This document shows, piece by piece, positions 44,308 through 53,538 of a DNA stretch of 64,000 bases; within the stretch, counting starts at the first letter, position 1; each line of letters begins with the position of its first letter. Below the pieces are notes generated by a model, which ran no database searches, was not told where the DNA came from, and worked only from the letters and a program-made list of their open reading frames with translations. Source of the DNA: Streptomyces sp. SJL17-4 (lineage in GTDB: Bacteria; Actinomycetota; Actinomycetes; Streptomycetales; Streptomycetaceae); NCBI RefSeq assembly GCF_036826855.1, contig NZ_CP104578.1, positions 5,615,501 through 5,679,500 of the forward strand, in the 5' to 3' direction. The position numbers and the translations under genes were made by a program.

Positions 44308-45282
44308 ATGGGTGAGCTGCGGGACGAGTTCGCCGAGGCCGGCGCACGGGCGCGACGGGCGCTCGTGCGGGAGATCGAGACCGAGGGCGTGCTGACCGAC
44401 GCCCGCTGGCGGCAGGCCTTCGCCGAGGTCCCGCGCCATGTCTTCGTGCCCTATTACTACGTCCCCGGCACCGGCGGCTACGAGCGGCTCTGGTCCGGCG
44501 ACCCCGACCCCGAGCGACGGGACCGCTGGCTGAGCGGGGCCTACGCGGACACCGCGATCGCCACCCGGGTACGGGACGGGGAGCTGGTCTCCTCCGCCAG
44601 CCAGCCCTCCCTGATGGCCCTGATGCTCCACGCCCTCGACGTCCGTGACGGGGACGACGTCCTGGAGATCGGCGCCGGCACCGGCTACCACGCCGCCCTG
44701 CTCTGCCACCGCCTCGGCGCGGAGCACGTCACCACCGTCGACCTGGACGAGGAGATCGCCGAGTCCGCCCGGACCCATCTGGCCGCCGTCGGCTACCGGC
44801 CCGCCGTGGTCGCCGCCGACGGAGCCCGCGGCTGCCCCGAGCGCGCCCCCTTCGACCGGATCGTGGCGACCTGCGCGATGCCCTCGGTCCCGTACCCCTG
44901 GCTCGCCCAGTGCCGGCCCGGCGCCCTGGTGCTCGCCCCGCTCTCCACCGGGCTCCTGCTGCTGCGGGTGCACGACGTCACCCACGCGGAGGGACGGTTC
45001 CTCCCGACCTCGGCGTACTTCGTGGCGCTGCGGGGCGTCGCGGGACGGGTCCCGCGCCACGGCCCGGCCGGGGACGAGCGCTTCCGCTTCTTCTGGGGGC
45101 TGGTCGACCAGGCCCTGGACAGGAACGAAGCGCTCTCGCTCTGGCTGCGCGAGGGGCGGCCGGAACGGGAGCGCTTCGGTGTGACGGTCAGCGGCGAGCG
45201 GCAGTGGGCCTGGCTGGACGACCCCGGAGGGCCGTACGCCTGGCCGCTGCTCCGAGAGGGGTTCAGCCCACCCGGATCGTGA
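44308..45282 (+). CDS. Protein-L-isoaspartate O-methyltransferase-like enzyme
   Basis: SAM-dependent methyltransferase (324 aa) with a PCMT core. The N-terminus VPRHVFVPYYYV and the AIATRVRDGELVSSASQPSL segment are the isoaspartate-binding type, followed by SAM motif I VLEIGAGTGYHAALLCHRLG and TTVDLDEEIAESAR. A 100-residue C-terminal domain (RRHG... WLREGRPERERFGVTVSG) is extra. In actinobacteria such long forms occur both as repair enzymes and in peptide modification; no precursor peptide gene is seen nearby. Its last 20 bases overlap the end of the convergent FHA gene. Confidence 0.82.
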   Translation: MGELRDEFAEAGARARRALVREIETEGVLTDARWRQAFAEVPRHVFVPYYYVPGTGGYERLWSGDPDPERRDRWLSGAYADTAIATRVRDGELVSSASQPSLMALMLHALDVRDGDDVLEIGAGTGYHAALLCHRLGAEHVTTVDLDEEIAESARTHLAAVGYRPAVVAADGARGCPERAPFDRIVATCAMPSVPYPWLAQCRPGALVLAPLSTGLLLLRVHDVTHAEGRFLPTSAYFVALRGVAGRVPRHGPAGDERFRFFWGLVDQALDRNEALSLWLREGRPERERFGVTVSGERQWAWLDDPGGPYAWPLLREGFSPPGS

Positions 45283-46714
45283 TCGTCGTCCAGGCGCCGA
45301 CGTGCACCCGGTCGCCGTCCTGGAGCTGGACGGGGACGTAGGGCTGGATCGGCTCCTCGCCGCCGTTGATCGTGGTGCCGTTGGTGGAGTTCTGGTCCAC
45401 CACCGCCCACGAACCGTCCGGCTGCTGCACGAGCACGGCGTGCTGGTGCGAGACGCCCGGATCCTCCGGCGGCACCGCCAGGTCGATGTCCGGGGCCTCG
45501 CCGGTGGAGTGCCGGCGGCGGCCGATGGAGATCTGGTTGCCCTGGAGCGGCAGGTGCTTGTCCGGCGAGTACGCGGGCAGGTTCAGCCCGCCGGCCTCCG
45601 GGCCGCTGCGCTGCATCATCGCCATGAAGTAGTCGCGGTCAGGACCGATGACCGCGGTCCAGGACAGCGGCTGCCGCGGCGGCTGGAACTGCTGCTGCGG
45701 GGGAGCCTGGAACTGCTGCTGCTGCTGCTGCTGCTGCTGTGGCGGCGGGGGCGCCATGTGCGGCGGGGGCCCCTGGTGCTGCGGAGGTTGCGGGGGCGCC
45801 TGATGCTGCTGCGGCGGCGGTGCCTGGTGCTGCGGGGGCTGCGGCGGTGCCTGGTGCTGCGAAGGCGGCGAGAGCACCCAGTCGTCGTCCGCGCGCGGCT
45901 GCGGCGGCGCGGGCGGCGCCGGGGCCTGGGCCGGAGCGCCCGGGGGTGCGGCCGGCGGAGCGGACGGGGTCTGGAGGTACGCCGGAGGCGCGGGCGGCTG
46001 GTGGCCGGGCGGACCGAAGGGGTCGCCCTGACCGACGGGACCGGCCGGGCCGGGCGGCTGCTGCGCCGGCGGGCGCTGCGGCGGGGCCTGGTGGTGCGTG
46101 GGGTCGCCACCGAGCGGCTCGGCCGGGCGGTTCACCTGCGAGGGCCGCGAACCCTGGTAGCCGAACGGGTCCTGACCCGGCGGCGGACCCGGCTGTCCGT
46201 GCGGACCCTGCGGACCCGGCTGTCCGTGCGGGCCGGGCTGTCCGTGCGGACCCGGCTGGCCCGGCTGCTGGCCCGGCTGCGGTCCCGGCGGGGGCGGCGG
46301 TGTGGACTGGAAGCCCGGCGGCAGGTTCAGACCGGGCGGCGGGCCCGCCGGGCGCTGCGCGGACGGCACGTTCTGCGGGGCCACCGGCGTGTACGAGGTC
46401 GCCGTGTTCGTGAGGAAGTTCCAGCGGCACTCCTCGCAGAACGGCGCCATGTGCTCACGCGGCGTCCGGCACTGCGGACAGAGCTCGGCCTGGGCCGTCG
46501 CGTTCGGGTCGCCACCGTGACCGAAGCCACCGGGCGCACCAGGAGCGTCGTAACCACCGGGGCCACCGGGGCCGGGATATCCGTACGCGGGGGGCGGCGG
46601 CGGGGGAGGCGGCGGTACGGCACCCGTCGGCGCACCCGCCCCGGCCATGCGATGGCCGCAGACCTCGCACCAGTCGTCGGAGACCGACTGGTGTCCGTTC
46701 GGGCAGGTAGGCAT
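45263..46714 (-). CDS. Zinc-ribbon FHA-domain protein
   Basis: Signalling adaptor (483 aa). N-terminal double zinc ribbon: CPNGHQSVSDDWCEVCG at 4-20 and, after a Pro/Gly stretch, CPQCRTPREHMAPFCEEC. A long Gln/Pro-rich disordered middle (about 140-355) follows, coded by CTG/CAG-rich repeats. The FHA domain (about 385-483) has ISIGRRRHSTGEAP, DPGVSHQHAVL and NSTNGTTING, the residues that bind phosphothreonine. It could read phosphosites made by the PknG-like kinase encoded upstream in the same operon. ATG 46714 follows AGAGGGGGAAGC. Last gene of the operon. Confidence 0.88.
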   Translation of the reverse strand: MPTCPNGHQSVSDDWCEVCGHRMAGAGAPTGAVPPPPPPPPPAYGYPGPGGPGGYDAPGAPGGFGHGGDPNATAQAELCPQCRTPREHMAPFCEECRWNFLTNTATSYTPVAPQNVPSAQRPAGPPPGLNLPPGFQSTPPPPPGPQPGQQPGQPGPHGQPGPHGQPGPQGPHGQPGPPPGQDPFGYQGSRPSQVNRPAEPLGGDPTHHQAPPQRPPAQQPPGPAGPVGQGDPFGPPGHQPPAPPAYLQTPSAPPAAPPGAPAQAPAPPAPPQPRADDDWVLSPPSQHQAPPQPPQHQAPPPQQHQAPPQPPQHQGPPPHMAPPPPQQQQQQQQQFQAPPQQQFQPPRQPLSWTAVIGPDRDYFMAMMQRSGPEAGGLNLPAYSPDKHLPLQGNQISIGRRRHSTGEAPDIDLAVPPEDPGVSHQHAVLVQQPDGSWAVVDQNSTNGTTINGGEEPIQPYVPVQLQDGDRVHVGAWTTITIRVG

Positions 46715-46754
46715 GTCGGTGCTTCCCCCTCTCGTCATCCGGCCCGTGGCCGGG

Positions 46755-48086
46755 CTACCTCTTGACGCGAACGGTCTTGGTGGAGCGGGTCTCGAGTGTC
46801 ATCTCGTCCGCTTCCGCGACCTTCGCCTTCAAACGCACAGTACCGGTCGCCGCATCGACGACGTCGACCACCTTCGAAAGGAGTTTCGCCGTATCCGCGT
46901 TACCGGAGGCCGCCGCGAGCTGCACGGCGCGGCCCAGTTTCGCCGTCGCGCCGTCGTGATCGCCCGATTTGCGGGCATCCAAACCCTGCTGGATGACGTC
47001 CGCGAGCTCGGCCTGGCCCGTGTAGTGCGCGACCTGCGGGTTGATCGACGTCGACATCGCCAGGTCGTCGGTCCACACCGCCCGTACCAGTCCTTGGGAC
47101 AGCGGCCTCGGGTCGCCGCCCAGCGGGTCCGGCGCGATCAGGGAGACCCGGGCCGCCAGCATCTCCTGGCCGATCGCGGCCTGCGGGACGCGCACGCTCA
47201 CGTGGTAGTCGCGGGACTCGTCGCCCCAGGAGCCCGTCGGATAGTCCCCGGCGCGCGGCCCGGCCTCCGTACGCCGCCCGGTCAGGTCCTCGACCGTCGG
47301 CGCCACCTGCTTCACATAGGCGATCTCCACCCCGACCGGGGTCCACAGCCGCAGCGCGACGTCCGCCACGCCCTTGCCCATCGCCTGCTCCATCATCGTC
47401 GTGAAGTCGGCGGCGAGGGCTGCCGGGTCGGCGACGATGTCGGCGGAGCCGAGGAGCGCCGAGGCGATCCCGGTGACCTCCTTGACCTCCCAGTCGGTAC
47501 CCACCCCGCGCGCGTCGCAGGTGAAGCGGCCGGCGCAGGCGTCGAGCGCGGCCCGCAGCTCCTCCGGCGACTCGTGCTCGTTGCGGCCGTCGGTGAGCAG
47601 GATGCCGTGCCGGATGGTGAGGCCGGTGGTGGAGAGCAGTCGGTCCGCGAGCCGCAGCCAGGTGCCGATGGCCGTGCCGCCACCCGCGCTGAGCCGGCGC
47701 AGCGACTCCTTGGCCTCGGCCCGGGTCCTGGCGTCGGCGACGGCGAGCCCGCCGTTCCCCGGGTAGACCTCCTTCGCCACGTGCGTACCGGCGACGACGG
47801 CGAAGGCCGTGCCGTCGCGCAGGGTGTCGACGGCGGCGGCGGTCGCCTCACGGGCGCCGCGCATCTTGGTGGCGGGGTAGTCCATCGAGCCGGAGCAGTC
47901 GACCATGATCACGACACCGGCCCCGCCGCCGCCCGCCGGGGCGAGCGGCTGCCGGCCGGTGGTGCCGCCGCCGGTCGAGGTGACCGTGACGATCGCGCTG
48001 ACGTCCCGGCCGCCCTCGGGCAGGAACTCGTTCTGGTAGACGTCCACCGAGAACTGCGGCACGGTCGACTTGGAGAAGTTCGCCAT
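46755..48086 (-). CDS. VWA-domain protein of the kinase operon
   Basis: Cytoplasmic protein of 443 aa. The von Willebrand factor A domain (about 50-230) has the metal-binding MIDAS: MVDCSGSMDYP (DxSxS), a conserved Thr in GGGTAIGTW and Asp in ILLTDGRNE. A beta-sandwich-like region follows, then a helical C-terminus (SGDHDGATAKLGRAVQLAAA) with TPR-like character. Such proteins join Ser/Thr kinase, PP2C and FHA partners in actinobacterial signalling operons. ATG 48086. It sits 40 bases before the FHA gene and 61 after the phosphatase. Confidence 0.88.
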   Translation of the reverse strand: MANFSKSTVPQFSVDVYQNEFLPEGGRDVSAIVTVTSTGGGTTGRQPLAPAGGGGAGVVIMVDCSGSMDYPATKMRGAREATAAAVDTLRDGTAFAVVAGTHVAKEVYPGNGGLAVADARTRAEAKESLRRLSAGGGTAIGTWLRLADRLLSTTGLTIRHGILLTDGRNEHESPEELRAALDACAGRFTCDARGVGTDWEVKEVTGIASALLGSADIVADPAALAADFTTMMEQAMGKGVADVALRLWTPVGVEIAYVKQVAPTVEDLTGRRTEAGPRAGDYPTGSWGDESRDYHVSVRVPQAAIGQEMLAARVSLIAPDPLGGDPRPLSQGLVRAVWTDDLAMSTSINPQVAHYTGQAELADVIQQGLDARKSGDHDGATAKLGRAVQLAAASGNADTAKLLSKVVDVVDAATGTVRLKAKVAEADEMTLETRSTKTVRVKR

Positions 48087-48147
48087 TTGTTACGGCTCCT
48101 CGGGCAACAACGGTCAATCGGGGGAGGGACAGGGGACCGGCGACCGC

Positions 48148-49587
48148 TCAGGCGGACCCTGCCCCTTGGGGAGCGACGGTGAACGGCACGAGCGCGACCG
48201 TGATGTTGTCGTGGCCTCCGCCGTCCAGGGCGTGGCCGACGAGGACCTGGGCGCTGTGCAGCGGCCGGTCGGACGCGTCGGCCGGGACGACCCTGGCCAT
48301 GTCGTCGGCGCCCTCCGCGTAGTTCCACAGACCGTCCGTGCAGACGACGACCACGCCGGACCGGTCGGGCTTGAACGCGGCCGTGTGCGGCTCCAGTTCG
48401 TACGCGTCGGCGCCGAGCCAGCCGGTGATCGCGTGGGCGCGCTCGTCCGCGTACGCCTCCGCCTCGTTCATCAGGCCCGCCGCGACCATCTGCGCGGCCC
48501 ACGAGTCGTCCTCGGTGAGCCGGGCGGCCGGGGTGGCCCGGTCGTCCGGCACCCAGTAGACGCGGCTGTCGCCGACCCAGCCGACGACGAGCAGGCCGTC
48601 GGCGACGACGGAGCCCACGATGGTGCAGGCCGGGGCGTTGCGGTGGCGGTGCGGGTCGTGCTCGGCGCCGTCCTGGCCCGGCTCGTCCGCGAGGGAGTTG
48701 ACGGCCTCGGCGGCGGCCACGATCGCCTCGTGCATCGCCTGCTGCGGGTGCGTTCCCCGGGGGAGCGCGGCGAGCAGCGAGGCACCGGCCGCCTCGGCGG
48801 CGGCGGCGGACGCCTCGTCGGGCCGGGTCGCCGAGGACACGCCGTCGCAGACGATCGCGAGGGTGGCGGGGGAGCCGTCGGGGAGCGTGGTCGCCGATAC
48901 GGCGAACGCGTCCTCGTTACGGTGATGGCGCAGCCCCCGGTCGGAGACGGCGGCGACGCTGCCGAGCTCCCGCTCCATGTGGTCGCGCTCGCGGGGCTGG
49001 GCGTGGCCGCAGTTCTCGCAGTAGCCGTCGGTGTCCACGCGCCCGGCCCGACAGGCCACGCACAGGGTGGAGCCGGGGGCGGCAGCGGCAGCAGCGGCGG
49101 CGGCCGGATCCGGGGCCGGGGAGTGAGCCGCCGATGCGGGTGCCGGTGACGTTGCCGATGCGGGTGCAGGCTTCGTGGCGGGTGCCGCCGCCGGGTCCGC
49201 CCGTACCGCCGCACGTGGGTCCGGCGCGGCCAGCTCGAAGTCACCGCTGCCGCTCGTGGTCCGCCCGGCGGGGTCGGCGCCGGGAGGCACCGGCCCGTCC
49301 GTGCGGACCGCCATCGTGGGCAGGTCCCGGCCGCCGGAGTCGGTGCCCGGGAGGTCGCCCGGGTGCTGGGTGGCGGTCGACAGCGAACCGGGGTCCCGGG
49401 GCGGGGCGTCCGGCCAGGCCACGGGGGTGCCGATGGCCACGGTCGGGCGGTCCGGCTCGACCCCGGCGACCGGCACGGCCGTCAGGTCGTGACCGCACGC
49501 CCCGCAGAACCGGTCACCCGACTCCAGGGGCTCCGCGCAGTCCGGGCAGACGGTGAGGCCGTGCGACGGCTTCGGCTTCTGGGACAT
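48148..49587 (-). CDS. PP2C-type protein phosphatase with zinc ribbons
   Basis: Metal-dependent Ser/Thr phosphatase (479 aa). Zinc ribbon near the start (CPDCAEPLESGDRFCGACG), an Ala/Pro-rich linker, a second ribbon (CVACRAGRVDTDGYCENCG) at about 180, then the PP2C domain (about 215-470): VSDRGLRHHRNEDAFAV, IVCDGVSSATRP, VGDSRVYWVPDD, VVVCTDGLWN and GGHDNITVALVP, with all metal-binding Asp present. It would reverse the kinase's phosphorylation. ATG 49587 starts two bases after the pknG stop; GTG 49593 or 49599 are alternatives overlapping it. Coupling to pknG is likely. Confidence 0.9.
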   Translation of the reverse strand: MSQKPKPSHGLTVCPDCAEPLESGDRFCGACGHDLTAVPVAGVEPDRPTVAIGTPVAWPDAPPRDPGSLSTATQHPGDLPGTDSGGRDLPTMAVRTDGPVPPGADPAGRTTSGSGDFELAAPDPRAAVRADPAAAPATKPAPASATSPAPASAAHSPAPDPAAAAAAAAAPGSTLCVACRAGRVDTDGYCENCGHAQPRERDHMERELGSVAAVSDRGLRHHRNEDAFAVSATTLPDGSPATLAIVCDGVSSATRPDEASAAAAEAAGASLLAALPRGTHPQQAMHEAIVAAAEAVNSLADEPGQDGAEHDPHRHRNAPACTIVGSVVADGLLVVGWVGDSRVYWVPDDRATPAARLTEDDSWAAQMVAAGLMNEAEAYADERAHAITGWLGADAYELEPHTAAFKPDRSGVVVVCTDGLWNYAEGADDMARVVPADASDRPLHSAQVLVGHALDGGGHDNITVALVPFTVAPQGAGSA

Positions 49588-49589
49588 CC

Positions 49590-52183
49590 TCACACCCACG
49601 TCCGGGGGCGGAAGCGGTTGGCCCGCTCCACCAGTTCGATCCTCTCCTCGCCCCGCTGGGCGAGCCGGGCCAGCACCCGGTACGAGCGTTCGAGGCCGAA
49701 GCGCAGTCCGCGTTCGTCCAGTTCACTCCCGAGCAGCAGCGCGCCGCCGCCCGGTTCCGCACCGGGACTTCCGGAGAGTACCCAGTCGAGGGCGGTCCCG
49801 AGGACCTCCGTCGACAACTGCTCCCGGCGCACGGCGTCCAGACCGAAACCCTGGAGCGCCGAGACCTGCGCCGCGGCCGCCGTCAGATCGGCGCCGAGCG
49901 GCTCCCACGCCGGGCGCCGCCGCAGCCGCGCCCGTACGGTCGCCACCCGCGCCGCCGTGTAGTGGATCGAGGACTCCGGCACGGACTCCAGCGTCTGTAC
50001 GGCTCCGATCCGGTCCCCGGCCGCGAGCCGCACCCGGGCGAGCCCGAAGGCCGCGCTGACGAAGCTCGGGTCGGTGGCCCACACCAGGCGGTAGTACTCG
50101 GCGGCGTTGTCCAGCTGGCCCAGCACCTCGGCGCAGATCCCGAGGGCCAGCTTCGGCGAGGGCTCGCCGGGGAAGGCGTCGTAGACCGCGTCGAAGGCGA
50201 GCGCCGCGTGCTCGTGGTCGCCGGTCACCAGAGAGGCGACGCCCCGGTACCAGACGACCCGCCAGTCGTCCGGGTCCCGCTCCTCGAGACCGGCCAGGGT
50301 CCGGGCGGCGGACGGCAGGTCGCCCAGCTCCAGCTCGGCCCGCAGGGTCCGCAGCCGCAGCTCGGCGGAGGGCGCGGGCGCGGCCTGCAGCGCGGCGAGC
50401 AGCTCCCCGGGCGCGGCGGCGGCGAGACCGGCGAGGAAGCCGGCGTTGGGGTCGCCCGTGTCGACGCGCGGGACGGGCAGCGCGAGCGCGGTGGCGGGCG
50501 TGTCGAGCGGCGCGAGCAGACCCCCGAGACCGGGCGCGCGCCGCCGGGCGCGGGTGCCACGGCACCGGGCGCGGTGCCCGCCGCAGCGCCGGGCCCAGCG
50601 CCCGGCAGCGCGGCCTGCTTGCGCCCCCGCCGTGCCCCGAGCAGCGAGACGTCATCCGTCAGTTCGGCGAACAGGGCCGTGTCCGTGACCCGGACCTCCG
50701 TGCCGAACAGCGTCGAAAGCGCCGGCCGCGGCCGCCCCGACTGGAGCGCCACGACCTCCCGCAGCACCCCCGTCAGCTGCTCCGCCATCTCCTGCGCGGA
50801 GGCGAACCGGCGTGCCGGGTCCGGGTCGGTGGCGCGGACCAGGAAGCGGTAGAACGACTCGTACGTCCGGAAGACCGCGATGTTGTCCGGGTCGGGCAGC
50901 GAGTCCACGAAGACGTTCGTGTAGCCCTGGAAGTCGAAGGTCATCACCGCGAGGGTGCGCGCCACCGTGTACAGGTCGCTCGCCACCGACGGCCCGACCT
51001 CGGCCACCTCCGGCGCCTGGTAGCCGACGGTGCCGTAGATCGCGGACTCGTCGTCGTCCATCCGCCGGACCGCGCCCATGTCGATGAGCTTCAGCTGGTC
51101 CTCGGACTGGATGGCGTTGTCCACCTTGAAGTCGCAGTACAGCAGGTTGCGGCTGTGCAGGTGGCCGAGCGCCTCCAGGGCCTCGATCCCGTACGCGCAG
51201 GCCTGCTCGACCGGCAGCGGATCGCGGCGGCCGTCCGGGGTGCGCCGGTCGTTGGCGATCTCCTTGAGGGACTTGCCGCCGACGTACTCCATGACGATGT
51301 AGCCGTCCATGGAGCCGGTGCGCTGGTCGAGGTGCTCGACGAAGTTGTAGATGCGGACGATGTTGGAGTGCTCGATCTCGGCGAGGAAGCGGCGCTCGGA
51401 GATCGCGGCGGCCATGGCGTCCTGGTCGCCGGTGTCGAGGAGGCCCTTGAGGACGACCCACCGGTCGGAGACGGCCCGGTCGACGGCGAGGTAGATCCAG
51501 CCGAGGCCGCCGTGCGCGAGACAGCCCGCGACCTCGTACTGGCCGTGGACGATGTCTCCGCCGCGCAGCTTCGGCACGAAGGAGTACGGGTGCCCGCACT
51601 TGGTGCAGAAGCCCTCCGTACGGCCCGGCCGCTCTCCCCGCGAACGGCCCACGGGCGCGCCGCAGTCGGAGCGGGAGCAGAAACGCTTCCGCTCGGGAAC
51701 CTCGGGGTTCTCCATGACCGCCGCCCGCGGGTCCGGACGCGGCACCTCGGGGATCGTGACCAGGCCGGCGCCCAGCCGGTTGCGGGCGGACTGACCGGTC
51801 GAGGTACCGGAGCTGCGCACCGACACCGAGCGGGACGTGGAGGCCCCGGTGAGCGAGCGCGAGAGCCGCCCGGAGACCGAACGGCGGGAGGTCGACGAGC
51901 GCGACGAGGCCCGCGAGGACGCCCGCGAACTGCTCCGCGAGGAGCTGGAGTCCGGCCCCCCGACGGCGGACCCGATGCCGGACCCGACGCCGCTGCCCGT
52001 GCCCGTGCTCCTGCCCGGCACGGCCACCCCCGTGGGCGTCGAGCCGATGAGCCCTCCGGCCGCGACCACCGGGGCGAGGCCGCAGGTGTCGCAGTACAGC
52101 TCGCCGCCTCCCATGTCCTCGTACGAACCCTCGCACGAAGGACGCTGACAGCTCCCCACGCCCGTCTCCCCGCCGCTCACCAC
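49590..52183 (-). CDS. pknG: PknG-like Ser/Thr kinase with TPR domain; frame broken near 50,532
   Basis: Soluble kinase that in mycobacteria and corynebacteria controls glutamate and TCA flux. Order: zinc ribbon (CQRPSCEGSYEDMGGGELYC), Ser/Arg-rich stretch, rubredoxin-like ribbon (CSRSDCGAPVG...CTKCG), kinase (about 205-470; AHGGLGWIYLAVD, VVLKG Lys, NLLYCDFKVDN, LIDMGAVRRMDD, YQAPEV), then TPR repeats. Kinase frame runs 52183 to 50225, but after GGARP near 50,532 it turns to nonsense; the true TPR frame (GLGGLLAPLDTPATALALPV...) continues one frame away to 49590. One lost base in a GC run explains it: real mutation, assembly error, or recoding. GTG 52183 or 52180 start. Confidence 0.85.
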
Positions 52184-52202
52184 TGGTCCCCGCTCACCAC
52201 TG
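52173..52202. repeat. 13-bp direct repeat at the pknG start
   Basis: CCGCTCACCACTG occurs at 52173-52185 and 52190-52202. On the minus strand the first-transcribed copy holds the stop of the upstream gene (CAG TGG TGA) and the second the GTG GTG start of pknG. Confidence 0.75.
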
Positions 52203-53471
52203 TCGTCCTCCCGCGTCTCTCGGGCCGGACAGTACGTCCGCCGCCGCCTGCTGGTAGCGCAGCACGGCCTGTTCCGCGACCCGCAGATCGCAGGGCGCGC
52301 TCCACAGCATCCGGCGGGCCGCGTCGTACCGCTCCACGAGCAGCGGGTCCTCAGCCGCGCCGAGCCGCGCCACCTTCGCCTTGTACGCGTCGAGCCTGCC
52401 GCGCAGCTCGGCCCGGACCGCGAGCGGGGCCGTGACCGCGGTCAGCGACTCCCGGGCCCGCAGCAGCTCGTCCTCCGCCTCCCGCTCCAGGGACTCCAGG
52501 AGCGGGGAGAGCCGGTGCCACTGGGCGTGCCTGCGGTACTCGGCGGCTGCCACGAGCCGCTCCTGGAGCACGATCGGCGGCCCGCTGACGGCCGGCACCT
52601 CGGAGGCGGCGATCTTCGCGAGGACCTCGCCGCGCGCGGCCCGCGCCTCGGAGAGCGTACGGTCCGCCCGCGACAGCACGTCCCGCAGCCGGAGCAGCCG
52701 GTCCTCGGAGTCCTGCCGGACCGCGAGCACCGCCTCGATCTCCCGCCGGATGTCCTCCAGGGCCAGGGCCGCCCGGTCGTACCGCTCGGTGTCGGGACGG
52801 CCCCCGCCGGGCGCCGAACTCCCCGCCGCCGGGCGCCAGAAGGCCAGCGGATCGGTGACGACCTGCGAACGCAGCGCGGTCAGCTCGGCGGTGATGTCCT
52901 CCAGCTCGTCGCCGGCCGGGTGCTCCCCGGGGCGTACGCCGACCGAGTGCGCGAGCGAGCGCGTCCGGCCCAGCTCGGCGGCGAGGAGGTCTATCCGGGC
53001 GGGCAGCGCCGACCAGACCGCGTCGGCGGTCACCACCACGTCCAGCGACGACGCGTACAGCTCGTTCATCCGCCGGACGAGGCCCTCCAGGGTGAACCGC
53101 TCGGCGAGCAGCCCCTGTTCACCCGCCCCGCCCGCCACATGGACGCTCTCGCCGCGCAGCCGGTCGGTCAGCTCCGCGAGCTCCTCACGGCCGGGCCAGC
53201 GGCGCCGCGCGCGCACCTCGCGGGCGTCCCGCAGGGCGCCGGTGTACACGTCGAAGCAGGTCCAGAGCAGGGTGATGGTCCGCTCGGTCGCCGCCCAGCG
53301 GTCCCGGGTCGTGCCGGTCAGTTCCGCCCCTTCGAGCAGCCTGCGGCCCGCGTGGTCCTGGAGCGCGAGGAGCGAGTCCTCGACCGCCTTGTGCTCGGCT
53401 GCGAGGCGCGCCAGCGCACGGTCCACCTCGTCCCGGTCCATCACCGGCCCAGGGGGTCCCGTGACGCCCAT
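52194..53471 (-). CDS. Helical/coiled-coil protein of the GlnX-GlnH-PknG operon
   Basis: I recognise no named domain in this 425-aa protein. It is predicted mostly alpha-helical with long heptad-like stretches (about 200-400; RREIEAVLAVRQDSEDRLLR, EREAEDELLRARESLTAV, RLDAYKAKVARLGAAEDPLL), with few aromatic residues and no signal or membrane segment. It lies between glnH and pknG, 68 and 10 bases away, so it is probably a cytoplasmic scaffold or adaptor of the sensor kinase. Mycobacterial pknG operons lack a clear equivalent. Start ATG 53471; an in-frame ATG at 53441 is also possible. Confidence 0.75.
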   Translation of the reverse strand: MGVTGPPGPVMDRDEVDRALARLAAEHKAVEDSLLALQDHAGRRLLEGAELTGTTRDRWAATERTITLLWTCFDVYTGALRDAREVRARRRWPGREELAELTDRLRGESVHVAGGAGEQGLLAERFTLEGLVRRMNELYASSLDVVVTADAVWSALPARIDLLAAELGRTRSLAHSVGVRPGEHPAGDELEDITAELTALRSQVVTDPLAFWRPAAGSSAPGGGRPDTERYDRAALALEDIRREIEAVLAVRQDSEDRLLRLRDVLSRADRTLSEARAARGEVLAKIAASEVPAVSGPPIVLQERLVAAAEYRRHAQWHRLSPLLESLEREAEDELLRARESLTAVTAPLAVRAELRGRLDAYKAKVARLGAAEDPLLVERYDAARRMLWSAPCDLRVAEQAVLRYQQAAADVLSGPRDAGGRQW

Positions 53472-53538
53472 CGATCACCTCTTCCTCTCCGTGTACAGGG
53501 CTGCTTGTACGGGCTGCTTTCGTACGGGGTGTCCGGCG

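Noticed and set aside
44308..45282. A lanthipeptide-type cluster around the PCMT-like enzyme
   Set aside because: No precursor peptide, synthetase or transporter gene is next to it.
45690..45860. CTG/CAG triplet repeat as an unstable element
   Set aside because: It encodes the Gln/Pro-rich linker of the FHA protein and is interrupted often; an ordinary low-complexity region.
49590..50228. A separate 212-aa TPR gene
   Set aside because: It has no ribosome site at its GTG, and upstream codons in the same frame read as PknG sequence, so it is the C-terminal part of pknG.
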